A stretch of DNA of 41,891 nt, taken from contig JADJZR010000018.1 of NCBI GenBank assembly GCA_016715645.1, positions 1 through 41,891 of the forward strand, written 5' to 3'. The notes below the pieces were generated by a model. The model did not search any database, was not told the DNA's origin, and was given only the letters and a program-made list of their open reading frames with translations. The stretch is from Elusimicrobiota bacterium (GTDB lineage Bacteria; Elusimicrobiota; Elusimicrobia; FEN-1173). Shown piece by piece: positions 1-7,790 of this stretch. A program made the translations under genes and the position numbers. Position 1 is the first letter of the stretch; the number at the start of each line of letters is the position of its first letter.

Positions 1-130
1 AGGCTGTAACTATTTCTGATTAAAATCGGGGCTGCCCCTGCCGAAAACGCAGGGGCTGCTGTAGAGGTTGAGGCTGTAACTATTTCTGATTAAAATCGGG
101 GCTGCCCCTGCCGAAAACGCAGGGGCTGCC
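1..130. repeat. 70-bp-period tandem repeat, two copies
   Basis: Bases 1-60 recur at 71-130 with a single difference in the last base, so the period is 70 bp. Each copy contains an 8-bp perfect hairpin, GCCCCTGC/GCAGGGGC with a 7-nt loop (34-56 and 104-126), with no T-run after it. One frame of the first copy ends in codons for A-V-T-I-S-D and a TAA at 21-23. The same ending, preceded by an Ala/Glu/Val-rich stretch, occurs at 91-93. This suggests that the 3' end of a gene lying off the left edge has been tandemly duplicated. The upstream gene cannot be identified. Confidence 0.9.
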
Positions 131-160
131 CCAGCATATTAGAGAACAAACTTGTAGGAT

Positions 161-233
161 GGGGCTGTAGCTCAGCTGGGAGAGCGCCTGCATGGCATGC
201 AGGAGGTCGTCGGTTCGATCCCGATCAGCTCCA
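161..233 (+). tRNA. tRNA-Ala (anticodon GGC)
   Basis: A full cloverleaf can be drawn. The acceptor stem pairs 161-167 with 226-232, the D arm starts GCTC, the anticodon stem CCTGC/GCAGG encloses loop ATGGCAT with anticodon GGC, and the T loop is TTCGATC. CCA is not encoded (the discriminator A is followed by CAA). The body is very similar to the tRNA-Ala(TGC) of the rRNA operon at 40395. Confidence 0.95.
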
Positions 234-333
234 CAATTTTGGTTTATTAGAGCAGATCGGGGGCACCGGACTGAGGCCGTTGGCCGAAGGAATGGTTGAA
301 GGCCGCTAGGCCGGAAACCGCGATCAGCTCCAC
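222..333 (+). repeat. 13-bp direct repeat of tRNA-Ala 3' end
   Basis: The tRNA 3' end CGATCAGCTCCAC (222-234) occurs again at 321-333, followed by six Ts. The 86 bp between the copies are not a second tRNA that I can fold. Such a repeat resembles the att scars left by integrases that target tRNA 3' ends, or a tRNA-duplication remnant. No integrase gene is present, so this is only a suggestive scar. Confidence 0.6.
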
Positions 334-364
334 TTTTTTCCCAACCTATTACCGGATGTGAGCC

Positions 365-958
365 ATGTCCATGCGTGTTCAATCGGGAGCGGCGCGAGGC
401 CGATTTATCAAGGCTCTGCCCACCGGTCCTGAAGTCCGGCCCATCTTGGCCCGGATTCGAAAATCCCTCTTCGATATTCTTCGCCCCCGGCTGGCCGGGG
501 CGCGGTTTCTGGATTTGTTCGCGGGCACTGGGACCGTGGGCATCGAGGCCTTGTCCAACGGAGCGGCCAGCGCTGTTTTTGTCGACGTCAGCGCCTTGTC
601 GTGCCGCATGATCGAGAAGAATTTAGACGCTTTGGGGTTTCGTGACCGGGCTCGGGTCCTTTGCGCGGACGTGGTGCGCCGATTGGACGTGTTGAACGGT
701 CAAACCTTCGATCTAATTTTTATGGGTCCCCCCTACAAAGATTCCGAGCGGACCCCGTTGGCCTTGACGATCCCCGCCCTGAAAGCGGTGGATGCACAGG
801 GTTTGTTGGATGAGGGGGGAAGAGTGATGGCCCAGCATCATAAAAAAGAAAACGTGGACGCCGTTCCGCCCGGCTGGGTGCGCACGCGCCAGAATGTTTA
901 CGGGGACAGTGTTTTGTCTTTTTTTCAAAAAGAAAACGGAGCGCCTCATGGGCACTAA
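365..958 (+). CDS. rsmD: 16S rRNA (guanine966-N2)-methyltransferase RsmD
   Basis: RsmD methylates N2 of G966 in 16S rRNA during small-subunit assembly, using S-adenosylmethionine. The 197-aa product has the family N-terminal segment ending in VRPILARIRKSLFDIL and the SAM-binding motif LDLFAGTGTVGIEALS (about residues 49-64). Where the family normally carries the catalytic (D/N)PPY tetrad, this protein reads GPPY (codons GGT CCC CCC TAC near 724), which is unusual. Start is ATG 365; ATG 371 is an alternative. The 3' end overlaps argB by 11 bp, so the two are probably co-transcribed. Family assignment is firm; full activity is not certain because of the motif change. Confidence 0.9.
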   Translation: MSMRVQSGAARGRFIKALPTGPEVRPILARIRKSLFDILRPRLAGARFLDLFAGTGTVGIEALSNGAASAVFVDVSALSCRMIEKNLDALGFRDRARVLCADVVRRLDVLNGQTFDLIFMGPPYKDSERTPLALTIPALKAVDAQGLLDEGGRVMAQHHKKENVDAVPPGWVRTRQNVYGDSVLSFFQKENGAPHGH

Positions 959-1706
959 ATCAAAAGTTTGGGTGGTCAAATTCGGCGGGAGCCTTTTGTC
1001 GGACGACACCGCGCGCCGGTCGTTCCTCAAAGAAGCGGCTTCGGTTGCTCGCAAAGAACCCTTGGTGTTGGTCCACGGTGGCGGGCCGGAAATCAACGCC
1101 GCTCTGGACAAGATGGGGATCGTTTCGTCCTGGGTCAAGGGACGGCGGGTTACCGACGACGCGGCCATGGGGGTCGTGGAAGGGGTTTTGTCCGGCACGG
1201 TGAATAAAAAGCTGGTGGGGGAACTGAACGCGTTGGGTGTCCGGGCCGTGGGGGTGTCTGGTCGCGACGGCGGCCTGTTGAAAGCCAAACCTGTGCCGGA
1301 CCTGGGCCGTGTGGGAGAACCGGACAAGGCGGATCCCAACCTCATTTTGGTTTTGCTGAAAGCAGGGTATTTGCCCGTTTTGTCATCAGTGGCCGCCGGT
1401 CGAGACGGCGGCGCGCTTAACGTGAACGCCGACGAGGCCGCCTCCGCCTTAGCGGTGGCCCTGAAAGCCCGGCGGTTGGTGTATATGACCGATGTGGCCG
1501 GGGTGTTGGACGCCGCTAAAAAAACAATCCCCGTTATTCGCGTGGGAGACGTTCAACGGTGGATCGATGACGGTGTGATCACCGGCGGGATGATCCCGAA
1601 AGTAATGTCGTGCCGAAACGCGTTGAAAAAAGGCGTTGCCGAAATCAACATCATTAACGGCCGCGCGGGTCTGTCCAAACGAATCGGAACCCAACTTTTG
1701 CCATGA
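948..1706 (+). CDS. argB: Acetylglutamate kinase
   Basis: ArgB phosphorylates N-acetylglutamate, the second step of arginine synthesis, in the cytoplasm. The 252-aa protein has the amino-acid kinase signatures VVKFGGSLL (N-terminus), VLVHGGGPEIN (substrate/phosphate loop), NVNADEAASALA and LVYMTDVAGVL, and a C-terminal GGMIPKV, in normal family order and length. ATG 948 is chosen over an upstream in-frame ATG at 894 because the protein then begins just before the kinase fold and has a CGGAG-type ribosome site. It overlaps rsmD by 11 bp and argD by 4 bp (ATGA), pointing to translational coupling. Confidence 0.97.
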   Translation: MGTKSKVWVVKFGGSLLSDDTARRSFLKEAASVARKEPLVLVHGGGPEINAALDKMGIVSSWVKGRRVTDDAAMGVVEGVLSGTVNKKLVGELNALGVRAVGVSGRDGGLLKAKPVPDLGRVGEPDKADPNLILVLLKAGYLPVLSSVAAGRDGGALNVNADEAASALAVALKARRLVYMTDVAGVLDAAKKTIPVIRVGDVQRWIDDGVITGGMIPKVMSCRNALKKGVAEINIINGRAGLSKRIGTQLLP

Positions 1707-2914
1707 GCGACGCCCCGGTTTTTATCGAATCGCCGTTTCTGTTCAATACCTACCGGCGCCAGCCCGTCACGTTTGTTCGGGGGAAAGGGCCCTGGTTGTG
1801 GGACAATCAAGGCAATCGCTATTTGGACTTTTTCTCGGGTTTGGCCGTGTGCAACCTGGGTCACGCCAACCGGCCTGTGGCCCGTGCCGTGGCCCACCAG
1901 GTCCGGACGTTGGTTCACACGTCGAACCTGTTCGGCACCGAACCCCAGCGGGCGTTGGCTAAAGAACTTTCGGTGCGGACGTTTGGGGGAAAGGTGTTTT
2001 TCACCAATTCCGGGGCCGAGGCCAACGAGGGGGCCTTGAAGTTGGCGCGCCGGTTTGGGTCCGTGAATCCGGGGCCGGAAGGCCCCCGATACGAGGTGAT
2101 CGTTTTTGATTCGGCGTTTCACGGCCGAACTTACGGAGCCTTGTCGGCCACGCCCCAAAAAAAGTACCAGGAAGGGTTTGGCCCTTTGTTGCCGGGTTTT
2201 TCCGTGGCGGCTTATGGAGATTTGGACTCCGTCAAGGCCCAATTAACCCCGCGAACCTGCGCCGTGTTGGTGGAACCGATCCAAGGGGAAGGCGGCGTGC
2301 GAATGGCACCGCCGGCGTTTTTCCAGGAGTTGGCCGACTTTTGTCGGGACCGGAACCTGCTCTTGATGTTCGACGAAGTTCAAACCGGAATGGGCCGGAC
2401 GGGGACCCTGTTCGCCTTTCAAAACGAAGAGATCATGCCCCCCGGGGTGGTTCCCGACGTGATGACCCTCGCCAAAGGGTTGGGTAACGGGTTGCCCATC
2501 GGAGCCATTGTGGCCCGGGAATCGGTGGCGGCTTTGCTTCGGCCCGGCGACCACGCCAGCACGTTCGGCGGCGGACCGGTTCCTTGCCAAGCGGCTCTGG
2601 CGGTGTTGCGCCAACTCACGCCGAGCCTGTTGTCGGACGTGAAACGGCTGGGGAAATTAATTCGAAAGGAAATCGCCGGATGGGCCTTCCCGTTCGTGAA
2701 AGAAGTTCGCGGCGCGGGGTTAATGATCGGCATTGAGCTGGACCGGTCCGGGGCCGACATTGTTCCTGCGGCCCTTCAGAAAAAAATATTGGTCAATTGC
2801 ACGGCGGATAAAGTGATCCGACTCTTGCCCCCGTTTGTGTTGACCCGGAAAGAAACGTTGCGCGGGTTGGCTATTTTAAAATCGGTGTTCGAAACGTTTG
2901 GGAGTCCGTCATGA
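1703..2914 (+). CDS. argD: Acetylornithine aminotransferase
   Basis: ArgD is a PLP-dependent class III aminotransferase that converts N-acetylglutamate semialdehyde to N-acetylornithine; many homologues also serve as the succinyl-diaminopimelate aminotransferase of lysine synthesis. That second role could matter here, because the window carries lysA and dapA/B/F but no dedicated dapC. The 403-aa protein shows FTNSGAEANEGALKLAR, the PLP-anchoring MFDEVQTGMGRTG, the Schiff-base lysine in LAKGLGNGLPIGA, and STFGGGPVPCQAALAVL. ATG 1703 overlaps the argB stop by 4 bp; its own stop overlaps cysK by 4 bp. Confidence 0.96.
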   Translation: MSDAPVFIESPFLFNTYRRQPVTFVRGKGPWLWDNQGNRYLDFFSGLAVCNLGHANRPVARAVAHQVRTLVHTSNLFGTEPQRALAKELSVRTFGGKVFFTNSGAEANEGALKLARRFGSVNPGPEGPRYEVIVFDSAFHGRTYGALSATPQKKYQEGFGPLLPGFSVAAYGDLDSVKAQLTPRTCAVLVEPIQGEGGVRMAPPAFFQELADFCRDRNLLLMFDEVQTGMGRTGTLFAFQNEEIMPPGVVPDVMTLAKGLGNGLPIGAIVARESVAALLRPGDHASTFGGGPVPCQAALAVLRQLTPSLLSDVKRLGKLIRKEIAGWAFPFVKEVRGAGLMIGIELDRSGADIVPAALQKKILVNCTADKVIRLLPPFVLTRKETLRGLAILKSVFETFGSPS

Positions 2915-3861
2915 AGATCGCAAAAGATGTCACGGAACTGGTGGGAAACACGCCCCTGGTTCGGCTCAATCGCATGGGGGAAGGTCTGGCGTGCACGGTG
3001 GCGCTTAAACTGGAGTTCATGAATCCCGCCCACAGCGTCAAAGATCGGATCGGAGTGGCCATGATCGACGCGGCTGAGCGGGAAGGCCGAATAAAACCCG
3101 GAACGGTCCTAGTCGAACCCACCAGTGGTAACACGGGAATCGCCTTGGCCATGGTGTGCGCGGCACGGGGGTACAAGCTGGTGTTGACCATGCCCGATAC
3201 CATGAGCAAGGAGCGGCGCCTTTTGTTGCGGGCGTTTGGAGCTGACCTGGTGCTCACACCCGGCGCCGAGGGAATGACCGGCGCCATCAAACGGGCTGAA
3301 TTGTTGGTCCAAAGCAATCCCACCTATTTCATGCCCCAACAGTTTAAGAACCCCGCCAACCCGGACGTCCATCGTCGGACCACGGCCGAGGAAATTTGGC
3401 GCGACACCGACGGTTCTGTGGACGCGGTCATCGCCGGTGTGGGGACCGGAGGGACCATCACCGGCGTGGGGGAAGTGTTGAAGAAAAAGAAGCCGTCCGT
3501 TCGGATGGTGGCGGTGGAACCGGACGCGTCGCCTGTTTTATCCGGCGGACCCAAGGGCCCCCACGTGATCCAAGGCATCGGGGCGGGGTTTGTCCCCGAC
3601 ATTCTGAACACGAAAATTTACGATGAGGTGATCCGCGTCAAGAACGACGACGCGATGACCACCGCCCGTCGATTGGCCAAAGAAGAGGGCGTGTTGGGCG
3701 GAATTTCGTCTGGGGCGGCGGTGTGGGCCGCGTTGGAGGTCGCGAAACGCCCTGACATGAAAGGAAAACTGATCGTGGTGATCATTCCTTCTTTCGGCGA
3801 GCGCTACTTGAGCACGCCGTTGTTTGCTTCGTTAGCGGACGAACCCCCAACGGGAATCTGA
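2911..3861 (+). CDS. cysK: Cysteine synthase A (O-acetylserine sulfhydrylase)
   Basis: CysK makes cysteine from O-acetylserine and sulfide with PLP. The 316-aa protein has VGNTPLVRL at the N-terminus, the PLP lysine in NPAHSVKDRIG (the usual NPGSSVKDRI has drifted slightly), the substrate loop EPTSGNTGIALA, the phosphate-binding GVGTGGTITGVG, and GGISSGAAVWAAL near the C-terminus. It lies between argD and cysE with ATGA coupling, so sulfur assimilation genes are appended to the arginine genes. CysE directly downstream supplies its substrate, and in other bacteria the two form a complex. Confidence 0.96.
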   Translation: MKIAKDVTELVGNTPLVRLNRMGEGLACTVALKLEFMNPAHSVKDRIGVAMIDAAEREGRIKPGTVLVEPTSGNTGIALAMVCAARGYKLVLTMPDTMSKERRLLLRAFGADLVLTPGAEGMTGAIKRAELLVQSNPTYFMPQQFKNPANPDVHRRTTAEEIWRDTDGSVDAVIAGVGTGGTITGVGEVLKKKKPSVRMVAVEPDASPVLSGGPKGPHVIQGIGAGFVPDILNTKIYDEVIRVKNDDAMTTARRLAKEEGVLGGISSGAAVWAALEVAKRPDMKGKLIVVIIPSFGERYLSTPLFASLADEPPTGI

Positions 3862-3864
3862 TCC

Positions 3865-4556
3865 GTGTTGAAAATCCTCTGGCGGGACGTCAAGGCGGCT
3901 TTGGATCGGGATCCCGCGGCCCGCAACGCCCTGGAAGTTCTTTTGTTTTATCCCGGGGTTCATGCGTTGTGGGCCCATCGCGTGGCCAACGGGCTGTGGA
4001 CGCGGGGATTTAAACTGACGGCAAAGGGTTGTCCTTCGTCGCGCGGTGGTTGACAGGCGTGGAAATTCATCCGGGCGCGGTCATTGGCCAAGGTCTGTTT
4101 ATTGACCATGGCCAGGGCGTCGTGATCGGCGAAACCACCGAGATCGGAGCGAACGTTACCCTTTATCAAGGCGTGACCTTGGGCGGTACGGCCCTCGTCA
4201 GGGGCAAACGTCACCCGACTCTGGAAACCGGGGTTGTTGTCGGGGCCGGGGCCAAGGTGTTGGGGGCCGTTGTGATCGGTGAACGAAGCCGGGTGGGCGC
4301 GAACGCGGTGGTTGTCAAAAATGTTCCGCCCGACGCGGTGGTGGTGGGCGTTCCCGGCGAAATCATTAAGCGGGGTCCCCACGCGCCCAGCGTTTCACCC
4401 GATTTTGAGCACGGGAAATTACCGGACGTTTTAGGCGAAACCCTGGCCGCCCTGGTGACACGGGTAGAAACGTTGGAAAAAAAGAGCGGTCACCCGCGCC
4501 CCCACCTCCCTGCCCCCGACCACGGTGTCTGGCCCGGCCAGGATTTTTCAATATAG
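3865..4556 (+). pseudogene. cysE: Serine O-acetyltransferase, one-base frameshift
   Basis: CysE acetylates serine to O-acetylserine, the substrate of the neighbouring CysK. The first part (GTG 3865 to about 4028) encodes the N-terminal motif DPAARNALEVLLFYPGVHAL. The second part, in another frame, continues with LSFVARWLTGVEIHPGA and the left-handed beta-helix signatures IDHGQGVVIGE and LYQGVTLGGTA, ending in the typical EHGKLPD tail. Adding one G to the GGG at 4026-4028 joins them into a normal 230-aa protein. All expected residues are otherwise present, so a sequencing indel or very recent mutation is likely. It starts 3 nt after the cysK stop. Confidence 0.9.
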
Positions 4557-4560
4557 TCGA

Positions 4561-6119
4561 CTAAAGCGGGGAGAAAATGGTTCCGGCCGGGGTGGTGAAG
4601 AGGGGGCGATAGCGGGTGGGATCGGTGAGCCAACGGGCTACGTTCGCGCGCCAGAGGTCCACAGGGGTGTCGGGTGTTGAATGGCCCAAACCGGCCGGGG
4701 TGTTGTCCCACAGAATAAATTCCACTTTTCGTTTTTTGGCTTGGGCGTAGAACTGATCCGGGTTGGATTCGTTCCACAACGGCGAGAACAGCCGGCCTGT
4801 GTATAGAATGTCTGTGCCGTAAAAGAGACTGGCGCACAGGGCGTGGGGTGGGACGTTGGTTTTGACCCATTCGTGCAAAGGCCGTGTGGGCCGTTCGCCG
4901 GGGGTCCGAAACCATCGGATCGAATGTCCAAAAAAAATCACACAAAACAAAGCGGTGGTACCGACCCAAATCGAATTCGTTCGCCATCGGCCAGCTGTCC
5001 CTGAATTTTTTCCTGAAAACAGACCGGAAAGGGGGGAGCCGGCCTGTTGTAATTCGGTGAGGGCAAGTGCCAAACCCGCGAGCAACATCGGAAAAAGTAA
5101 CACGTAATATCGGTTGTACCAGTAGGGCCAGAACAGATGCATGAACAAGTGGCTTCCCGTCCACAACAAAGGAAAAAAATTGGTTTTCGGCGATGCTTAC
5201 AAAGACCCTGGATCGTCACCCGGAGGTTGGAGTGGAGGATTTCGGTTGGTTCCATGCTGGAATGACGCAAGCCGATAAACAGACCCAGACCTGAGATGAT
5301 CCATAAAACAGCACCCCACCCCAACGCCACGGCGTCGCGAGCTAAAAAAACGGGAAGAAAACTTTGGCCCGTGATCAACAAAATTTCTTTTCCGTTGCTG
5401 GCGGACACGGTCAGGGCGGTCTTGAGAAATCCAGCAACTCCTTTATAAAAAACAGCCAGTTCCTTGTTTTCTTGCATCCCGCCGTGTCCGTGGCACCACG
5501 CGCTCCACAAAATCAGCCCCACAAAGGGCAGAACCAGGCTGAACGCCCCTTTTTTCCATTGGCGTTGGATCAACAGGGTTCCCCACACCGCACCCCACAG
5601 GGCCACCGATGCGGGTCGTATCAGGTAAGCGGCCAGTAACCAGGTTCCGATGGCCCAACCGGATATACGGTCTTGTTTCCACCAGAGATAGAGTCCTACG
5701 GCCAGGGCTGGAATTTCCGGCATGACCATGCCGGACCGATAAAGAAAAACCGGGTTGGCGGCGAAAAACGCCGTGAGTGTTGTCGCGGTGAGTTTCGGAA
5801 AATACCGATGGGCGGCTTTCCAAAAAAAGAAAACCGCCAGGGAAGCCACCGCGGCCATGAGCAGTTGATACAAAAATAAGTTTTCCGGCGCGAAAAAACC
5901 CACCGGCAACAAAAGAGCCGGCAGGCCGGGCGGGCCGTTGACAAACCGGGGAGACCCCGGCAAAAACCATTGGGTGTAGTTGCCCAGGGCGAGGGCTTGG
6001 GACCCCAAAATATAAAGGGCGTCGTCGTGTTCCGCCCCAACGAATTGGGACCCCATGGTTAAAAACGGCAAACACAGAAGGGGCAAAAGAAAATAAATGG
6101 GTCGGATTCTTACGAACAT
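4561..6119 (-). pseudogene. GT-C family membrane glycosyltransferase (PMT/ArnT-like), frameshifted
   Basis: This looks like a dolichyl-phosphate-mannose or ArnT-type glycosyltransferase with many membrane segments, which would transfer a lipid-linked sugar on the outer face of the inner membrane. Visible features are a hydrophobic start, an acidic motif after the first helix (EHDDALYILG), PPGLPALLLP, MPEIPALAVGLYLWW, and repeated transmembrane stretches ending in a soluble C-terminal domain. The frame breaks at the A7 run 5173-5179 (minus-strand T7). One extra T would join the halves through FFPLLWTGSHLF into about 519 aa. It converges on cysE with 4 bp between stops. The acceptor substrate is unknown. 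Confidence 0.8.
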
Positions 6120-6135
6120 AGGTCAATTCTACAAG

Positions 6136-6177
6136 AAAAAAGTCGGGCCCCGCCGTGGTTTGACCCGGCGGGGCCCG
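6136..6177 (-). terminator. Strong intrinsic terminator
   Basis: A 12-bp perfect GC-rich stem (6144-6155 with 6166-6177, 10-nt loop), read on the minus strand, is followed within three bases by six Ts (A6 at 6136-6141 on the plus strand). It lies 24 bp beyond the stop of the CpxP-like gene and just before the start of the glycosyltransferase, so it should end the sigma-factor operon. Confidence 0.9.
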
Positions 6178-6200
6178 GCCTGTATATCAGACGGCATCGA

Positions 6201-6743
6201 TTACCGTCGCGGCGATTCGTCGTCGGATTCGTGGTCCTCGTCGTCAGGGTTATCGTTGGATCGGCCTTTCTTATCGGACCGGCCGTGCTTGTCACGGCCC
6301 CGTTGCTCGGCCCATTCTTTTCGGCGATGTTCCTTCATCTCCGGGGCCAACGACAGGAACTTTTTAAACTGATCGGGAGTCAACACCTCGCGGACATACA
6401 AGATACCTTCCAATCGCTGGTCGGCCATTTCGTTTTGAGCGTCTTTGAGCTCATCGTTTATTTTTTGCAGGGCAATCCGGTTGAGTTTGGGTTGTTCCAA
6501 GGCCGCTTTTAACTCGTCCCGTTTTTCTTTAATGTCCAGCATCGCTTTTTCCATGGCGGCGCGTTGTTCAATTCGATGAGTGTCCAGTTTTTTTTGTTGT
6601 TCTTTGGTGAGATTCAGCTCAGCCTTCATTTTGTCGCGCATGTCGTCGTCTCGGCGATGGGCCCCCCCGCCATCCCGTTCCGCCGCGGCCAACGACGCCG
6701 CCAGCAGGATGATACAGCCGATTCCTGTCCATTTGTGGTTCAT
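6201..6743 (-). CDS. CpxP/Spy-like periplasmic LTxxQ protein
   Basis: This 180-aa protein has an N-terminal signal peptide (about residues 1-21, cleavage near AAA-E) and a long helical body carrying two LTxxQ motifs, LTKEQ (45-49) and LTPDQ (121-125), the hallmark of the CpxP/Spy/zinc-resistance family of periplasmic stress chaperones. The C-terminal 45 residues are highly charged (Lys/Arg then Asp/Glu repeats) and probably disordered. A strong ribosome site (AGGAGG) precedes ATG 6743. It follows an ECF sigma factor and a small membrane protein, so an envelope-stress role is inferred. Confidence 0.8.
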   Translation of the reverse strand: MNHKWTGIGCIILLAASLAAAERDGGGAHRRDDDMRDKMKAELNLTKEQQKKLDTHRIEQRAAMEKAMLDIKEKRDELKAALEQPKLNRIALQKINDELKDAQNEMADQRLEGILYVREVLTPDQFKKFLSLAPEMKEHRRKEWAEQRGRDKHGRSDKKGRSNDNPDDEDHESDDESPRR

Positions 6744-6754
6744 AGGTTCCTCCT

Positions 6755-7117
6755 TTAAAGAAAGATGGTCTCGATGTCAGTGCCCAAAACCGCCTCGTCT
6801 TCCACGCTGGCGCTGTCCGCCAGATAAAACGAAACGTCTGTCCCCGTGATGGACACGGGAACCGACGGACGTGGCAACAGAAAATAAGCGGCGCACGCCG
6901 CAGCGGGCACCGCCGCCCAGACCCACCGGGCCCGTGAATTTTTAAAAAGATCCAGAACCCACCGTAATCCTTTTTTCCCTGCAACCACAAATCCTCCACC
7001 GCGGGCACATTCCGTTTCATGACGGATCCGGTCCATGACGTTTGCGCAAAACCGAGGAGGAGCCTGGGCTTCTCGGAACGGGGCAAACAAAGGGTCGCGG
7101 GGTTCGTCGTTTTTCAT
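6755..7117 (-). CDS. Small single-span membrane protein, possible anti-sigma factor
   Basis: The 120-aa protein has a charged cytoplasmic N-terminus (about 64 residues), one transmembrane segment (about residues 65-82) and a short outer tail of some 38 residues. I recognise no zinc-binding anti-sigma HxxxCxxC motif, although Cys24 and Cys37 lie in the N-terminal part. Its ATG overlaps the stop of the ECF sigma gene by 4 bp, which is the usual place and coupling for a cognate anti-sigma factor. That role is inferred from context and topology only. Confidence 0.6.
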   Translation of the reverse strand: MKNDEPRDPLFAPFREAQAPPRFCANVMDRIRHETECARGGGFVVAGKKGLRWVLDLFKNSRARWVWAAVPAAACAAYFLLPRPSVPVSITGTDVSFYLADSASVEDEAVLGTDIETIFL

Positions 7118-7728
7118 GGTATCTCCTCAACAGGTTCGACGATGGGAGGCGTCGAAAAGTGTCGCGCCGACTCACGCAAGGTTTCCCGCGCCCGCCGCAG
7201 GCGCGATTTGACCGCCTCCAGAGATATCTTAAGCGCGCCGGCCAGTTCTTCGTAACTCAATCCCTGGACCTCTCTCAATGTCAGGACCAGCCGTTCTTTC
7301 GGATCAAGACTGTCCAACAGGTGGCGCGCCCATTGGGTCTGAGCGTGGTGATCAAACGAAAGGTCGCCCCAGGGGCCTTCGCCCCAGGGACTTTCGTCCC
7401 ATAGAGCTTCACCGCAGTCTTCGATCATTGCGTCCAGCGATTGGGATGGACGCCGTTTGCGGGATTTAAGAAAGTCAAGACAGTGGCGGTAAGTCACCCG
7501 ATACAGCCAGGTGCTAAACGAGGATTCAAAACGAAACTCTTTGAGGGACCGGAAGGCTTTCAGGAAAATTTCTTGAGCCAAATCTTCGGTTTCCGTCGTG
7601 TGGCGGGTCATCGACAGACACAGGCCGTAGACCCGGTCTTGGTGACGGCGCACCAACGGGGCAAAATCGTCCAGGTTTCCGGCCAGGACGCTGTTAATTA
7701 AGTCTTTGTCGGTGGAAGTGGTGTCCAT
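7114..7728 (-). CDS. RNA polymerase ECF-type sigma factor (RpoE/SigW-like)
   Basis: This is a 204-aa extracytoplasmic-function sigma factor that should direct RNA polymerase to a small stress regulon. Region 2 is seen in AGNLDDFAPLVRRHQDRVYGL and TEDLAQEIFLKAFRSLKEF (about residues 16-65) plus FSTWLYRVTYRHCLDFLKSRKR. Region 4 is the helix-turn-helix LRGVQ-like segment LREVQGLSYEELAGALKIS...AVKSRLRRARE. Regions 2 and 4 are joined by an acidic, Trp-rich linker. Start ATG 7728 has no clear Shine-Dalgarno. It lies 62 bp downstream of proB and is coupled to the small membrane protein that follows. Confidence 0.9.
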   Translation of the reverse strand: MDTTSTDKDLINSVLAGNLDDFAPLVRRHQDRVYGLCLSMTRHTTETEDLAQEIFLKAFRSLKEFRFESSFSTWLYRVTYRHCLDFLKSRKRRPSQSLDAMIEDCGEALWDESPWGEGPWGDLSFDHHAQTQWARHLLDSLDPKERLVLTLREVQGLSYEELAGALKISLEAVKSRLRRARETLRESARHFSTPPIVEPVEEIP

Positions 7729-7790
7729 GGGTTTGCGTGTTTAGACGCCCCGCGGCTTCTAAAAGTGTCATCTCCTGATAAATCAACACT

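Noticed and set aside
235..345. A second tRNA gene downstream of tRNA-Ala
   Set aside because: Only the last 13 bases match; no cloverleaf can be formed.
80..382. Minus-strand open frame over tRNA-Ala containing the sequence GADRDRTDDLLHAMQALSQL
   Set aside because: This is the well-known false protein produced by translating the antisense of a tRNA-Ala gene; the tRNA explains the sequence.
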